From assembly GCA_031280915.1 (NCBI GenBank), contig JAITGC010000084.1, positions 1 through 48,126 on the forward strand: a stretch of DNA of 48,126 nt, given 5' to 3'. Position numbers and translations under genes: made by a program. The notes under the pieces are model-generated. The model saw nothing but the letters and a program-made list of their open reading frames with translations, was not told the DNA's origin and did not search any database. How positions within the stretch are numbered: position 1 is the stretch's first letter; the number at the start of each line of letters is the position of its first letter. The DNA comes from Desulfovibrio sp. (GTDB taxonomy: Bacteria; Desulfobacterota; Desulfovibrionia; Desulfovibrionales; Desulfovibrionaceae). Positions 1 to 8,880 of this stretch are shown here, piece by piece.

Positions 1-239
1 GTGCGGCGCATGAACGGGGTACCCCATTTGCCGGGTATTGGTTGGGGGTGAATGAACGTTCACACATGTCATATGGGGCTGTCAAGAAAAAAAAATGAAA
101 ATGTAAAATTTTTTTCCGCACCCGTTTTCGCAGGATATTTACAAGGCATGACAAGCCGGATATTATCTTCAGCGGCTTTATATACAGCCGCCCCGCCATT
201 TTTTCTCGACCTCAGGCCGTAAAAAACCAAGGAAAGAAC
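1..239. other. Intergenic or gene-end leader region
   Basis: No complete gene is visible. An open frame runs from base 1 to a TGA ending at base 51 (16 codons), which could be the tail of an upstream gene or chance. Two short perfect palindromes are present, one at 16-25 (GGGGTACCCC) and one at 53-62 (TGAACGTTCA). From about base 90 the sequence is A/T-rich. A purine-rich ribosome-binding stretch lies just before the ATG at 240. No convincing promoter was found. Confidence 0.4.
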
Positions 240-1469
240 ATGCCCAAGGTCAGCGTGATTATTCCCGCCTGGAATCTCTGGGACATGACGGCCTCCTGCC
301 TGCGCTCTCTGGCCGAACACACCCCCGGAGAAGAAATGGAAGTGCTGGTGGTGGACAACGGCTCCCACGACGGTACCGCGGAACATCTGCCTGTTTTGGG
401 GCGCAATTTTTTCGGTGAAAATTTCAGGGAAATCCGGCTGCCGCAAAACATGGGTTTCGCTGTGGCATGCAATGCCGGCGCGCGCGCCGCCACAGGCAAC
501 CTGCTTTTTTTCCTGAACAACGACACCGTTGTTGGCCCCAACTGGCTGCCGCCCCTCATCGAAACAATGAACAGCCCCGGCATCGGGGCCACAGGCCCGC
601 TTTTGCTTTACCCGGACGGCAGCGTACAGCATTGCGGTATTGCCGTTTCACCTTTTCGCGGCTTGTGCCATATTTATGAGCATTTCCCGGGAACACACGC
701 GCTCCCGCGCAAACAGCGCTTACTCCAGGCCATTACCGGCGCCGCCCTCATGTTGCGAAAGGAGGACTTTTTCCGGGCCGGGGCTTTTTTTGAGGACTAT
801 CTCAACGGCTTTGAAGATGTGGATCTCTGCTGCGCCTTACGCCACATGGGCCTTCGCCTTGTCTTAAACCCGCAGAGCGTTGTTGTGCATCACACAAGCC
901 GGACACCGGGCCGCTTTGATGCCGACAAACACAATGCCGAGCTGCTCACCCGCCGCCGACGGGCGGAAATTCAACCGGATCTGCATCTGCTGGCGGCGCG
1001 GGACGGCTATCGGCTGTGCGCCGGGCGGACGCTGACCTGCTGGCTCAGCCTTCCCGAAACACGGGAAGAAAGCCTTGATGCCGAACTTGAAGCCCGGCAA
1101 AAAGCACCGGATTTCGACATGGCAATGCTGGAACATCTCCTGACCGAAGAACCTCTGTGGCTTGGCGGGCACTTACGGCGTATAGACATGCTGGAAGCCG
1201 CAGGGCGCCGCCGCAAGGCTCTCGCCGCCGCCCTGTCGGCCCTGGATTTCTTCCCCCTGCCTCAAATACAAACGCGCCTGACTCGCCTGGCGCGGCGAGA
1301 AGGGATGCGGAATGAATTGGCTCCGCTTCTGAATCGTCTGGCTGAAGAAGCAAATTCGGAAACCAAAGCGTTTCGTCCGGCTGTGCGGGCTGTCAGACGC
1401 GAAGCCCGCAATGGTAATGATGCCGTTTTGACGCGAATTATGGACGACTGGCTTACTCTGTACGGATAA
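240..1469 (+). CDS. Family 2 glycosyltransferase
   Basis: A 409-residue GT-A type transferase that probably moves a nucleotide-activated sugar onto a surface glycan or protein. The N-terminus has the usual GT2 opening (VSVIIPAWN, residues 4-12), a VVDNGSHDGT nucleotide-binding stretch near residues 37-46, an NNDT metal-binding DxD equivalent near 93-96 and a FEDVD acceptor/catalytic region near 190. Residues after about 270 are an extra helical C-terminal part of unknown role. The start has an AAGGAAAG ribosome site. It is separate from the main glycan cluster, with no partner gene beside it on the same strand inside the window. The family is clear; the sugar and acceptor are unknown. Confidence 0.85.
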   Translation: MPKVSVIIPAWNLWDMTASCLRSLAEHTPGEEMEVLVVDNGSHDGTAEHLPVLGRNFFGENFREIRLPQNMGFAVACNAGARAATGNLLFFLNNDTVVGPNWLPPLIETMNSPGIGATGPLLLYPDGSVQHCGIAVSPFRGLCHIYEHFPGTHALPRKQRLLQAITGAALMLRKEDFFRAGAFFEDYLNGFEDVDLCCALRHMGLRLVLNPQSVVVHHTSRTPGRFDADKHNAELLTRRRRAEIQPDLHLLAARDGYRLCAGRTLTCWLSLPETREESLDAELEARQKAPDFDMAMLEHLLTEEPLWLGGHLRRIDMLEAAGRRRKALAAALSALDFFPLPQIQTRLTRLARREGMRNELAPLLNRLAEEANSETKAFRPAVRAVRREARNGNDAVLTRIMDDWLTLYG

Positions 1470-1528
1470 CGACAATTACCGGACACCCTCGCCCAACTTC
1501 GGCCGCATTGGGCAATGACGCAAAAAAA

Positions 1529-1553
1529 GCCCACGGAATCCATTTCCGTGGGC
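1529..1553 (-). terminator. Rho-independent terminator for the leftward operon
   Basis: A perfect 10-bp stem (GCCCACGGAA / TTCCGTGGGC) with a 5-base loop. Read leftward it is followed at once by a run of seven T, the classic intrinsic terminator layout. It lies about 180 bases past the nitroreductase stop codon. A second hairpin with the same arm sequence stands at 1686-1706. Confidence 0.7.
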
Positions 1554-1634
1554 CAAGATTGATGACAAACCCGCCTTTGGCGGGATTTGTAAAGGCACGC
1601 TCACTCCGGCGCTCTACGGCGGGAATGAATCCCC

Positions 1635-1706
1635 CCTGCGCCTTCGTGGCGGGCTGTTGCCAAAGTACTCTTTGGCAACAGCCTCGGCCCACGGATTCCG
1701 TGGGCC
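1635..1706 (-). repeat. Dispersed hairpin repeat, copy 1
   Basis: Bases 1652-1683 form a perfect 14-bp inverted repeat (GGCTGTTGCCAAAG, loop TACT). The adjoining 17 bases (1635-1651) and this hairpin reappear in opposite orientation at 8913-8961 with very few changes. A further hairpin, GGCCCACGGA-T-TCCGTGGGCC, fills 1686-1706 and shares its arm with the terminator at 1529-1553. The arrangement resembles REP/MITE-type intergenic repeats. No coding potential is recognisable. Confidence 0.7.
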
Positions 1707-1736
1707 ATACGACAGTCAAAAGCTGCCCGACGGACG

Positions 1737-2318
1737 TCAATATCTGGCCGCCACCAGTTCGGAGAGCGCGCGTTTGGGTACATGGTGCACACCCTGGGCA
1801 TCCCTCCAATACGTAAAAGAACCGTCGGCCGGCATGGGAGCGATTTTGCGTACTTCCCTGGCCACGCCAAAACCCACCACCAGAGCGACCTTCATGTCTG
1901 AAGGCATGTCAAGGAGTTTCGGCACGGCCGTGTGATCAAAGGACTGAATCATGCAACAGCCCCACCCCCGGCTGGAAGCGGCGAGCTGCATGGTCTGCGC
2001 GGCGATGCCCACATCAAAACAGACCACATGATTACCATCTTCAGGCATAAGAATGACGATAAAAGCCGTGGGCCGCTCGCCCGGATGCGGGCCGCCCCAG
2101 TCTTTAAGGGCGCCGGCCCAGCGGGTCAGGGAAAACAGTTCACGACATGTCGGCCCCTGTCCCACCAGCGTAAAACGCAAGACTTGCGCGTTCCTTGCCG
2201 ATGGAGCCACTCTGGCGCACTCCACAAGCCATTCCAGATCCGCCATGTCCAGGGGCTTGTCCTCTTCAAAACGGCGGCAGGTGCGGGCCGCCTCCACTGA
2301 TGCTCTGAAATCCGCCAT
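1737..2318 (-). CDS. Nitroreductase-family FMN oxidoreductase
   Basis: A 193-residue protein of the NAD(P)H-dependent nitroreductase fold, probably FMN-bound and cytoplasmic. The start (residues 7-20) has the typical arginine-rich FMN phosphate contact (ARTCRRFEEDKP), followed by LVECARVAPSARNAQ, the classic substrate/FMN motif with PSARN. A central FDVGIAAQTMQLAA helix and a GWGCCMIQSF strand also fit the family. The substrate cannot be told from sequence. It is the last gene of the thiC-fur-MOSC group, 96 bases after the MOSC stop, and is followed by hairpins and a terminator. Confidence 0.85.
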   Translation of the reverse strand: MADFRASVEAARTCRRFEEDKPLDMADLEWLVECARVAPSARNAQVLRFTLVGQGPTCRELFSLTRWAGALKDWGGPHPGERPTAFIVILMPEDGNHVVCFDVGIAAQTMQLAASSRGWGCCMIQSFDHTAVPKLLDMPSDMKVALVVGFGVAREVRKIAPMPADGSFTYWRDAQGVHHVPKRALSELVAARY

Positions 2319-2342
2319 GAGACTCTCTCCCGCGTTATATTA

Positions 2343-2364
2343 GAGGGGTTCAACATTGAAAATG
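2343..2364. repeat. Short dispersed motif shared with 42339-42360
   Basis: The 22 bases starting GAGGGGTTCAACATTGAAAA match the reverse complement of 42339-42360 at about 20 of 22 positions. At 42 kb the motif is one arm and loop of a hairpin; here only the one side is obvious. It sits in the 96-base gap between the MOSC and nitroreductase genes. Confidence 0.4.
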
Positions 2365-2414
2365 CCTGACCAGTGAAAATGCCCTGATGTTCATTGCCCG
2401 GCATCCGCCCGGCC

Positions 2415-2864
2415 TTATCCTTCGTTTCGGCCGGCGTCGGCAATGCTTAAAATATCGCCGACGCCTATGCGCCCACCGCGCAGCACTCTGGCAAACACAC
2501 CCTGGGTGGGCATAATACACTCGCCCACGGTATAAAATATCTGACAACGGGTATGGCATTCCTTGCCAATCTGCGTCAATTCCAGCAGGGCCTCTCCGCA
2601 GGTGAAACATGTCCCCAGCGGCAGAGATGGAAAATCAATGCCGCGCACCACCAGATTTTCGCCGAAGCAGCCAAAGGGCGCCGTGGCGCCGCGGCGGCGG
2701 AATTCTTCAATGCGCTCCAGGGCAATCAGGCTGACTTGACGATGCCAGCCACCGGCATGGGCGTCATGTTCAACGCCGTGATTTTCCACCAATAAGGCGG
2801 CATTGACAGGTTTTTTGGGCGTCCCCTTGCGCTCGCTCACGCAGATGGCGACTATTTCTCCCAT
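2415..2864 (-). CDS. MOSC-domain protein
   Basis: A 149-residue protein that is almost entirely one MOSC domain (the C-terminal beta-barrel of molybdenum-cofactor sulfurases). Visible family marks are the start GEIVAICVSERKG, the LIALERIEEF segment, CFGENLVVRGID (residues near 66-77) and the conserved cysteine in GKECHTRC (near 99-106), which in the family is thought to carry sulfur. Short stand-alone MOSC proteins of this size are common in anaerobes and are taken to handle sulfur or molybdopterin; the exact job is not known. It starts 18 bases after the small Cys-rich gene and so is probably co-transcribed with thiC and fur. Confidence 0.85.
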   Translation of the reverse strand: MGEIVAICVSERKGTPKKPVNAALLVENHGVEHDAHAGGWHRQVSLIALERIEEFRRRGATAPFGCFGENLVVRGIDFPSLPLGTCFTCGEALLELTQIGKECHTRCQIFYTVGECIMPTQGVFARVLRGGRIGVGDILSIADAGRNEG

Positions 2865-2882
2865 ATCAACTCCAGAAAAAAC

Positions 2883-3077
2883 TTATTTCTGGAAATCACG
2901 CGCAATCCCTCCTCCACGAACGCGGCATTCGTCACAATCAGTTCCGGCATTTTCATCTTTGCCGCAATGCGAACAACCACATTCGCGCCGCCCGGAAAAC
3001 AGACGCAGCAAACGCCCGCCCAAAAAAATTCCCGCAACGGCAATACATGCTGTCGCCGCAAGCATTTGAATGTCCAC
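2883..3077 (-). CDS. Small Cys-rich single-pass membrane protein (FeoB-associated type)
   Basis: A 64-residue protein starting with GTG 11 bases after the fur stop codon, with GGGAAG just upstream. One hydrophobic segment (about residues 5-22) is followed by a basic stretch and a cysteine cluster (CGCSHC, then CDEC). This is the shape of the FeoB-associated Cys-rich membrane protein family, which accompanies ferrous iron uptake. No feoA or feoB is in the window, so the link to iron rests on the resemblance and on the adjoining Fur-family gene. An ATG four codons downstream (3065) is an alternative start. Confidence 0.55.
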   Translation of the reverse strand: MDIQMLAATACIAVAGIFLGGRLLRLFSGRRECGCSHCGKDENAGTDCDECRVRGGGIARDFQK

Positions 3078-3088
3078 AATTCTTCCCG

Positions 3089-3532
3089 TCAGGCCCGGCG
3101 GCAGTCGGAGCACAAACCATAAAGATTGTGCACATGCCCGCTCAGGGCGAAGCCGTGCTGTTCCGCCAGTTCCCTCTGCAGTTTTTCAATGCGTTGGTCA
3201 AAAATTTCCAGAATCTTGCCGCAGGAAAGGCAGACGAGATGGTCGTGATGGCTTTCTGGACGAGCGACTTCATAGCGGGTGACTCCGTCGCTGAAATGGC
3301 TTTCCGCCGCGAGTCCCGCGTCACAGAGCAATTTGAGAGTGCGGTACACTGTTGTCTGCCCTATACTGGCGTCATACGAGGCTATATGCTGATAAAACTC
3401 CTCCAACGAATGATGGCCGGGAAATTCAAAAAAAGCGGCTGCGATGGCCCGCCGCTGCACTGTGGTATTCAGCCCCTCACGGGACATAAAGGCCAAAAAA
3501 TCGTTCAAATTTACGCTTTTTGCCTTATCCAT
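3089..3532 (-). CDS. Fur-family metal-responsive repressor
   Basis: A 147-residue DNA-binding regulator. The N-terminal winged helix includes TTVQRRAIAAAFF and the recognition-helix region QTTVYRTLKLL (near 60-70). The dimerisation half carries the HHDH metal ligands near 93-96 and two CxxC pairs (CLSC near 100, CSDC near 142) that form the structural zinc site. Whether it senses iron (Fur), peroxide (PerR) or zinc cannot be settled from sequence. Its ATG overlaps the end of thiC by eight bases, so the two are translationally coupled. The Cys-rich membrane protein follows directly, which favours an iron role. Confidence 0.9.
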   Translation of the reverse strand: MDKAKSVNLNDFLAFMSREGLNTTVQRRAIAAAFFEFPGHHSLEEFYQHIASYDASIGQTTVYRTLKLLCDAGLAAESHFSDGVTRYEVARPESHHDHLVCLSCGKILEIFDQRIEKLQRELAEQHGFALSGHVHNLYGLCSDCRRA

Positions 3533-4820
3533 GCCGTTTTCCCGTTCCCTGAAGCATCTTCACCGCGCAGAATTTGCCGCACATGGCGCAGACTTCTTCC
3601 TCCGCATGTTCTTTCCGGCGCAGACAAACCCTGGCCGGATCAAGGGCGGCCTCGGCCATGCCCTGCCAATCAAGCGCCATACGGGCGGCGTTCATCCGGG
3701 CCTCTCTCGCCAGGGCGCCCGGCCTTCCCAAAGCCACTTCCCCCACATGAGCGGCGACCCGGCTCGCCATCACTCCGGCGCGCACATCGTCTTCGTCCGG
3801 CAGAGTCAGATGTTCCGCCGGCGTCAGATAACACAAAAAATCCACTCCCGCCTCAACACCGACAGCCCCGCCGATCGCTCCCGCGATATGATCATAGCCC
3901 GGCGCGCTGTCACAGCACAGAGGGCCAAGCACATACAAGGGGGCATTGCCCGTGAGCCGCTTGATGCCCTGTATCTGCCCACGCACCAGATGCAACGGGA
4001 CATGGCCCGGCCCCTCAATCATGCACTGCACGCCGCGTTCGCGCGCATAGGCGGCCAAACGCCCCAAATTGATCACCTCTTCCCACTGAGCCGCGTCGCC
4101 CGCATCCACGCCGGCGCCCGGACGAAGGCCGTCGCCCAAAGACAGAGTGACATTATAAGGCAGGCAGATGTCAATGAGGCGATCAAAACATTCCAGCAGA
4201 GGATTTTCGCGGTTGTTTTCAAGCATCCAGCGCGCCAGCATGGAGCCGCCGCGCGAGACAATGCCCAGAACGCGCCCCGCGTCCACAGCCATTTGCGCGC
4301 CCCGTTGCGAGAGCCCGCAATGCACGGTCATAAAATCCACGCCTTGTGCAGCCTGTTTTTCAATTTCCACAAAAAGCTCATCCGGCTTCATCCCGGCCAT
4401 CTCGCGCCCATCGTCAAGAATTCGCTGACCAACGGCGTACATGGGCACCGTGCCGAGAGGCTTCGGGCAGGCGGCAAGCAGACGAACGCGAATGACCTCA
4501 AGGTCGCCCGCAATGGAGAGGTCCATCACCGCGTCGGCGCCAGCGGCAAGGGCGGCCGCCAGTTTGCCTTCTTCCGCAATGGGATTGTTGCACAGGGGAG
4601 ATGTGCCTATATTGGCGTTGACCTTGACACGCGCCGGTTGCCCCACCAGGCCGGGAACAAGACCCTTGTGGCCGGGATTGCCCAGAAGAACCATTTCACC
4701 GGCCTCAATGGCCCGGACAATGGCGCCCTGTTCCAAACTTTCCTCCCGCGCGAGAGCAGGCAGATGTTCGTCCAAAAGACGACGCAGTACGGCGTTTCGA
4801 GAGAAGCAAGATGTCGGCAT
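3525..4820 (-). CDS. thiC: Phosphomethylpyrimidine synthase ThiC
   Basis: Radical-SAM enzyme that rearranges aminoimidazole ribotide to hydroxymethylpyrimidine phosphate in thiamine synthesis. The 431-residue length matches the short ThiC form of anaerobes. Diagnostic stretches are VNANIGTSP (near 76), GADAVMDLS (near 103), MIEGPGHVPLH (near 260), the LGPLCCDSAPGYDH region and the C-terminal CAMCGKFC iron-sulfur motif (CxxCx4C). The ATG at 4820 was chosen because AGAGGA lies five bases before it and ThiC similarity begins there; the frame is open further upstream. No TPP riboswitch was recognised in 4821-4978, which separates it from the divergent ktrB. Confidence 0.95.
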   Translation of the reverse strand: MPTSCFSRNAVLRRLLDEHLPALAREESLEQGAIVRAIEAGEMVLLGNPGHKGLVPGLVGQPARVKVNANIGTSPLCNNPIAEEGKLAAALAAGADAVMDLSIAGDLEVIRVRLLAACPKPLGTVPMYAVGQRILDDGREMAGMKPDELFVEIEKQAAQGVDFMTVHCGLSQRGAQMAVDAGRVLGIVSRGGSMLARWMLENNRENPLLECFDRLIDICLPYNVTLSLGDGLRPGAGVDAGDAAQWEEVINLGRLAAYARERGVQCMIEGPGHVPLHLVRGQIQGIKRLTGNAPLYVLGPLCCDSAPGYDHIAGAIGGAVGVEAGVDFLCYLTPAEHLTLPDEDDVRAGVMASRVAAHVGEVALGRPGALAREARMNAARMALDWQGMAEAALDPARVCLRRKEHAEEEVCAMCGKFCAVKMLQGTGKRHG

Positions 4821-4978
4821 AAATCCTCTCTGTGTGTATTTCGCGGCAAGCGGAATTTCCGGAGCGAACGTCATCGCCGCGACATTGCGGGCCGCTCGAA
4901 GTATATCCCCCGACAAAGTCTCCTGTAAAGAGCAAAAAGGCATCTTGCCATGCGCGCCTTTCCGGCATAGAAGGGAGC

Positions 4979-6343
4979 ATGTCGCGTAACCGTCTGTCAA
5001 GCCCGCTCACCTGGCCTGTATATTCCTTTGCGTTGACAATCGCGGCGGGCGCGCTGCTGCTCAACCTCCCCATCTGCCAGGCGCGGGGGAACCCCCTCTC
5101 CCTTCTGGACGCCCTGTTCCTCGCCACTTCGGCCGTGTGCGTCACCGGTCTGACGCCGGTTGACATCGGCGCCACGCTGAGCCCCACAGGACAGGGCGTG
5201 CTGCTGTTTCTCATTCAGACAGGGGGCCTCGGCGTGATGACATATACAAGCATCATCTTCCTTTTATGGCGTGACTACGTGCCCTTCAACAGCCGCGAGG
5301 CCGTCAGCCAGAGCCTGCTCGGCGGCGATTTCAGCCTGAAGGCTTTCCTCTGCCAGGTGATTGGCCTGGTCTTCGGCATTGAAGCGATCTGCGCCGTATT
5401 ACTTCATCTGCTCAAGCCGGACTTTTTCCCCCCCTTCAGCGCCGTATTTCACGCCGTTTCCGCCTTCTGCAACGCCGGCTTCAGCTTGAATCCCCATAAT
5501 CTCATGGCCTTCAGGGATGATGTGGCCGTGAACGCCGTTATCACCGGTTCCGTTTTTCTGGGCGGCATCGGCTTCGGCGTGCTGCGGGAAATGCTCGGCC
5601 TGGCGACAGGTGGACGGCTTGGCGCGCCGGTGCGCCGCCTCAGCCGTTTCAGCCGTCTGGTACTCAAAACCAGCTTTTTTCTGATTTTTGTCGGCGCGGG
5701 TCTGGTTTTCACCATCGAATTTTTCCGCCTGGGCAACGAACATCACCTGGGCGAAGGCTTTGATTTGCTCATCACCTCTTTTTTCCAGTCCGTCTCCGCG
5801 CGCACGGCGGGCTTCAACACCGTGGATATCCTCTCGCTCAGCGAAGCCAGCCTGCTTGTGTATATAATACTGATGTTTATCGGCGGCGGGCCAGGTTCCT
5901 GCGCGGGCGGCATCAAAGTGGTCGCCTTCAGGGTACTGGCCGGTTATATGGCGGCGCAGTTCCGCGGCGACAGGCAAATCATCCTTGAACAACGCGGTGT
6001 CCCTGAAGAAAACGTCACCCGCGCCCTGACTCTTTTTTTCCTCTACACCAGCGTGATCACACTGACCACATTTTTGCTGGCCATTACCGAAAACGGCATC
6101 CTGCAACGAACGGGAGATCAGGGGATGCCCCTGTTTCGCGTACTTTTCGAGGCTGTCTCGGCTTTGGGCACCGTGGGTTTGTCGGCCAACCTCACTCCGG
6201 AATTGAGTTCTGAGGGCAAAATCATCATCATTATCAACATGTTTGCCGGACGCGTGGGCCTGTTGAGCCTGCTCATGGCCATACAGAGCCTGCAGTCCAA
6301 AAAACCCTGCCTGATGGCGGAAAGCCAGTTGCCCATCGGCTGA
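4979..6343 (+). CDS. ktrB: Potassium uptake channel subunit (KtrB/TrkH family)
   Basis: A 454-residue inner-membrane potassium (possibly sodium-driven) transporter pore. It shows four repeated membrane-pore-membrane units, each with a selectivity-filter glycine: VCVTGLT, FCNAGFS, ARTAGFN and LGTVGLS. The length and the single-RCK partner gene next door fit Ktr better than Trk. The ATG at 4979 lies close behind AAGGGAG; the frame is open further upstream but that part has no hydrophobic or conserved character. It is divergent from thiC and 27 bases ahead of ktrA, so the two form an operon. Confidence 0.9.
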   Translation: MSRNRLSSPLTWPVYSFALTIAAGALLLNLPICQARGNPLSLLDALFLATSAVCVTGLTPVDIGATLSPTGQGVLLFLIQTGGLGVMTYTSIIFLLWRDYVPFNSREAVSQSLLGGDFSLKAFLCQVIGLVFGIEAICAVLLHLLKPDFFPPFSAVFHAVSAFCNAGFSLNPHNLMAFRDDVAVNAVITGSVFLGGIGFGVLREMLGLATGGRLGAPVRRLSRFSRLVLKTSFFLIFVGAGLVFTIEFFRLGNEHHLGEGFDLLITSFFQSVSARTAGFNTVDILSLSEASLLVYIILMFIGGGPGSCAGGIKVVAFRVLAGYMAAQFRGDRQIILEQRGVPEENVTRALTLFFLYTSVITLTTFLLAITENGILQRTGDQGMPLFRVLFEAVSALGTVGLSANLTPELSSEGKIIIIINMFAGRVGLLSLLMAIQSLQSKKPCLMAESQLPIG

Positions 6344-6370
6344 ACAATAACCGCTGAAAGGAAGGACGGC

Positions 6371-7030
6371 ATGTCGGCGAAAAAAATGGAAATAGGCGTT
6401 ATAGGCCTCGGCAAGTTCGGAATGCGCATGGCAACGGTTCTGGCTTCCCTGGGGCATACCGTCCTGGGCATTGACATGTCCGACGCGCGCGTGCAGATGG
6501 CGGAGGAAGCCCTGGATACCGTATACAAAGCCGACGCAACCAATCTGGGTGTGCTTAAATCGCTGCATGTGCAGGAACTCAACTGGGTGGTGATCAGTGT
6601 GGGGCACAGCGTGGAGCAGTCCCTCATTATCACCCTCAACGTACAGGAACTGGGCGGCCCGAAAATCTGGGTCAAAGCATCCAATGAGGAACACCGCAAA
6701 ATACTGCAGCGCCTCAGGGTGGACCGCGCCATAGTGCCGGAAATGGAAGCCGCCGTCATGGCGGCCCATCAACTGGTCAACCCGGGGATGCTGGACCTTA
6801 TCCCGAAATACGGAGGCATCGCCATTCAGGAACTGCGCGTTGAGGAGTGGGACGGCAAAACCCTCGTGGAACTGAACCTCATGCACAGTTTCGGGGTTAT
6901 GGTCATGGGCATACGCCCCGCCGGGGAACACGCCTTTATCTTTGTCCCCCCGGCCCGGACAGCGCTGCGCAGGGGCGACGCCCTTGTGGTGGCGGGCAGG
7001 CCGGAATCCATGAGCAAGCTGCGGCCGTAA
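6371..7030 (+). CDS. ktrA: Potassium uptake regulatory subunit (KtrA/TrkA family)
   Basis: A 219-residue cytoplasmic RCK protein that gates the KtrB channel. The Rossmann fold opens with GLGKFG (near residues 12-17) and an acidic end of strand 2 (GIDMSD), as expected for NAD(H)/ATP/ADP binding. VISVG and the WVKASN segment continue the RCK-N domain, and a C-terminal RCK-C (TrkA-C) domain covers about residues 135-215. The ribosome site is GAAAGGAAGG. The gene follows ktrB by 27 bases. Confidence 0.9.
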   Translation: MSAKKMEIGVIGLGKFGMRMATVLASLGHTVLGIDMSDARVQMAEEALDTVYKADATNLGVLKSLHVQELNWVVISVGHSVEQSLIITLNVQELGGPKIWVKASNEEHRKILQRLRVDRAIVPEMEAAVMAAHQLVNPGMLDLIPKYGGIAIQELRVEEWDGKTLVELNLMHSFGVMVMGIRPAGEHAFIFVPPARTALRRGDALVVAGRPESMSKLRP

Positions 7031-7142
7031 CCTCCGGGCAAGACACAGCAGGGGGCGAACAGGGCAATGAATTCACTCCGCAAGGAAACTTTGCGCCCCT
7101 TCAAACAAATACGGTCCGGCGCGAAAAACGCCAGGGGCTGAA

Positions 7143-8759
7143 TCAGTCACCGAGCCGCTTCGCCCTGTTTTCGTTTTCATCCCTGTAGAGCTTGTAGGTC
7201 ACCGAATCCATAAGGGCCTGCCAACTCGCCTCAATGATATTGCAGGAGACCCCCACCGTCACCCATTTACCCCGCTGATCAGCCGATTCTATGAGCACGC
7301 GCACCACCGAACCGGTGCCCTTGTACTGCTCCGTGGCGGCCAGCACACGCACCTTGAAATCAACAAGACGCATTTCTTTCAGGCGCGGATAAAATCCGGA
7401 AAGCGCCTTGCGCAAGGCAGTGTCCAGCGCATTGACCGGCCCCTCGCCGAAAGCGGCGGTATGCTCAATGGCCCCTTCCACCTCCAGGGTGACTGTCGCC
7501 TCCGAGAGGGGCTTATCATCATTGACCTGTTTCGATTCCAGCACACGGAAACGGATGAGCTTGAAAAAATCCCGTACGCCCCGGCGACCGAGTTTGCGCA
7601 GCAACAGAAGTTCCACGGAAGCCTCGGCAGCGGCATAGTCATACCCCTGACTTGCCTTGTCTTTGAGTTCCACCAGAAGTCCCTTGACAACAGGCTCATC
7701 CTTGTCCAGATAAAAACCGAACCGCCGCGCCATGGAAACAATGTTGCTGCGCCCGGCCAGTTCCGTCAAAAGCACGCGCTGGGCATTGCCCACCACGGAA
7801 GGGGGAATATGCTCATACAATGCGGAATTGCGATTAACGGCGCTCACATGTATACCGCCCTTGTGGGCAAAGGCCGAACGTCCCACAAAAGGCTGGCGGC
7901 TGAAAGGAACCATGTTGGCGATTTCCGAAACATAGGCTGAAACCTCACGCAGCAGAGCCAAACGACCCTCAGGCAGACAGCGGTAATTGCGATTTTTTAT
8001 CTCCAGTATGGGGATAAGCGAACAGAGATTGGCGTTGCCGCAGCGTTCCCCAATGCCGTTGACGGTTCCCTGCGCCATGCCGGCCCCGGCTTCCACAGCG
8101 GCCAGAGACACAGCCACAGCCAGTTCGCAGTCGTTGTGGGCGTGTATGCCCAAGGCCGCGCCAGGCAGAAGTTTGCCTACCCGCCCCACAGCCTTGCCGA
8201 CGCTCTGCGGCAGCGTGCCGCCGTTGGTGTCGCACAGAACAAGGGCATCCGCCCCCGCCTCCTGAGCTTTTTTGAGCACCGCCAGAGTAAATTCGGCATC
8301 ATCCGTGAGGCCGTCGAAAAAATGCTCGGCGTCAAAAAAAACTTCGCGGCCGGCCTGCTTGAGAAAAGCCACGGAATCATACACGATTTCAAGATATCGT
8401 TCCGGCGCGAGGCGCAGAGCTTCGCGCACGTGCGCAAGCGAACTCTTGCCCACAATGGTCAGCGTTGGAGCCTTGCTTGCGATGAGGGCGGCGAGAATTT
8501 TATCATTGGCCGGTGTTGCGGAAGGATGGTGCGTTGAACCAAAAGCCGCAATGCGGGACGTTTTGAGGGGGCAAGAGGCGACTTCCTTGAAAAAAGCCGT
8601 ATCCACCGGGCTTGCGCCAGGCCATCCCCCTTCGATATAGGCGACCCCCAACTCATCCAGCTTCAGGGCGATTTTGAGTTTGTCCTCCAGGCTCAGGTTG
8701 ACATCCTCGGCCTGATTGCCGTCTCTCAATGTCGTATCGTAGATGATGATATTTTTCAT
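7143..8759 (-). CDS. cimA: (R)-citramalate synthase
   Basis: Condenses pyruvate and acetyl-CoA to citramalate, the first step of threonine-independent isoleucine synthesis. The 538-residue protein starts [16 protein letters not shown], which is typical of the CimA/LeuA group. It has the metal-binding GIHAHND motif (near 205), [12 protein letters not shown] (near 235), [11 protein letters not shown] (near 300) and a C-terminal LeuA-type regulatory domain (about 410-520). CimA rather than LeuA is indicated by [10 protein letters not shown] and the overall length. The ATG at 8759 is favoured because similarity begins at once, although no strong ribosome site is seen. Confidence 0.92.
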   Translation of the reverse strand: MKNIIIYDTTLRDGNQAEDVNLSLEDKLKIALKLDELGVAYIEGGWPGASPVDTAFFKEVASCPLKTSRIAAFGSTHHPSATPANDKILAALIASKAPTLTIVGKSSLAHVREALRLAPERYLEIVYDSVAFLKQAGREVFFDAEHFFDGLTDDAEFTLAVLKKAQEAGADALVLCDTNGGTLPQSVGKAVGRVGKLLPGAALGIHAHNDCELAVAVSLAAVEAGAGMAQGTVNGIGERCGNANLCSLIPILEIKNRNYRCLPEGRLALLREVSAYVSEIANMVPFSRQPFVGRSAFAHKGGIHVSAVNRNSALYEHIPPSVVGNAQRVLLTELAGRSNIVSMARRFGFYLDKDEPVVKGLLVELKDKASQGYDYAAAEASVELLLLRKLGRRGVRDFFKLIRFRVLESKQVNDDKPLSEATVTLEVEGAIEHTAAFGEGPVNALDTALRKALSGFYPRLKEMRLVDFKVRVLAATEQYKGTGSVVRVLIESADQRGKWVTVGVSCNIIEASWQALMDSVTYKLYRDENENRAKRLGD

Positions 8760-8880
8760 AATGGTCGAGTCTTCAACAAAATCGCCGCAAAAGCAAGCGC
8801 ATATCCACGCCGCCAGGGTGAAAAACGGCGCAAAAGCCATTGACGCGGCAGAGCGCGACGTTTAAAGTAATAAATAAACT

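Noticed and set aside
16-62. Two short palindromes as operators
   Set aside because: Ten-base palindromes of this kind occur by chance; no second copy or regulator gene nearby.
3444-4928. Long rightward open frame opposite thiC and fur
   Set aside because: Antisense shadow of thiC with Arg/His/Pro-rich composition and no start signals.
4821-4978. TPP riboswitch upstream of thiC
   Set aside because: Neither the CTGAGA element nor the conserved second helix was found on the leftward strand; a covariance-model scan would settle it.
5399-6931. Long leftward open frame (about 510 codons) opposite ktrB and ktrA
   Set aside because: It is the mirror frame of two clear genes, is rich in His/Gln/Gly as antisense frames of GC-rich DNA are, has no ribosome site and resembles no family.
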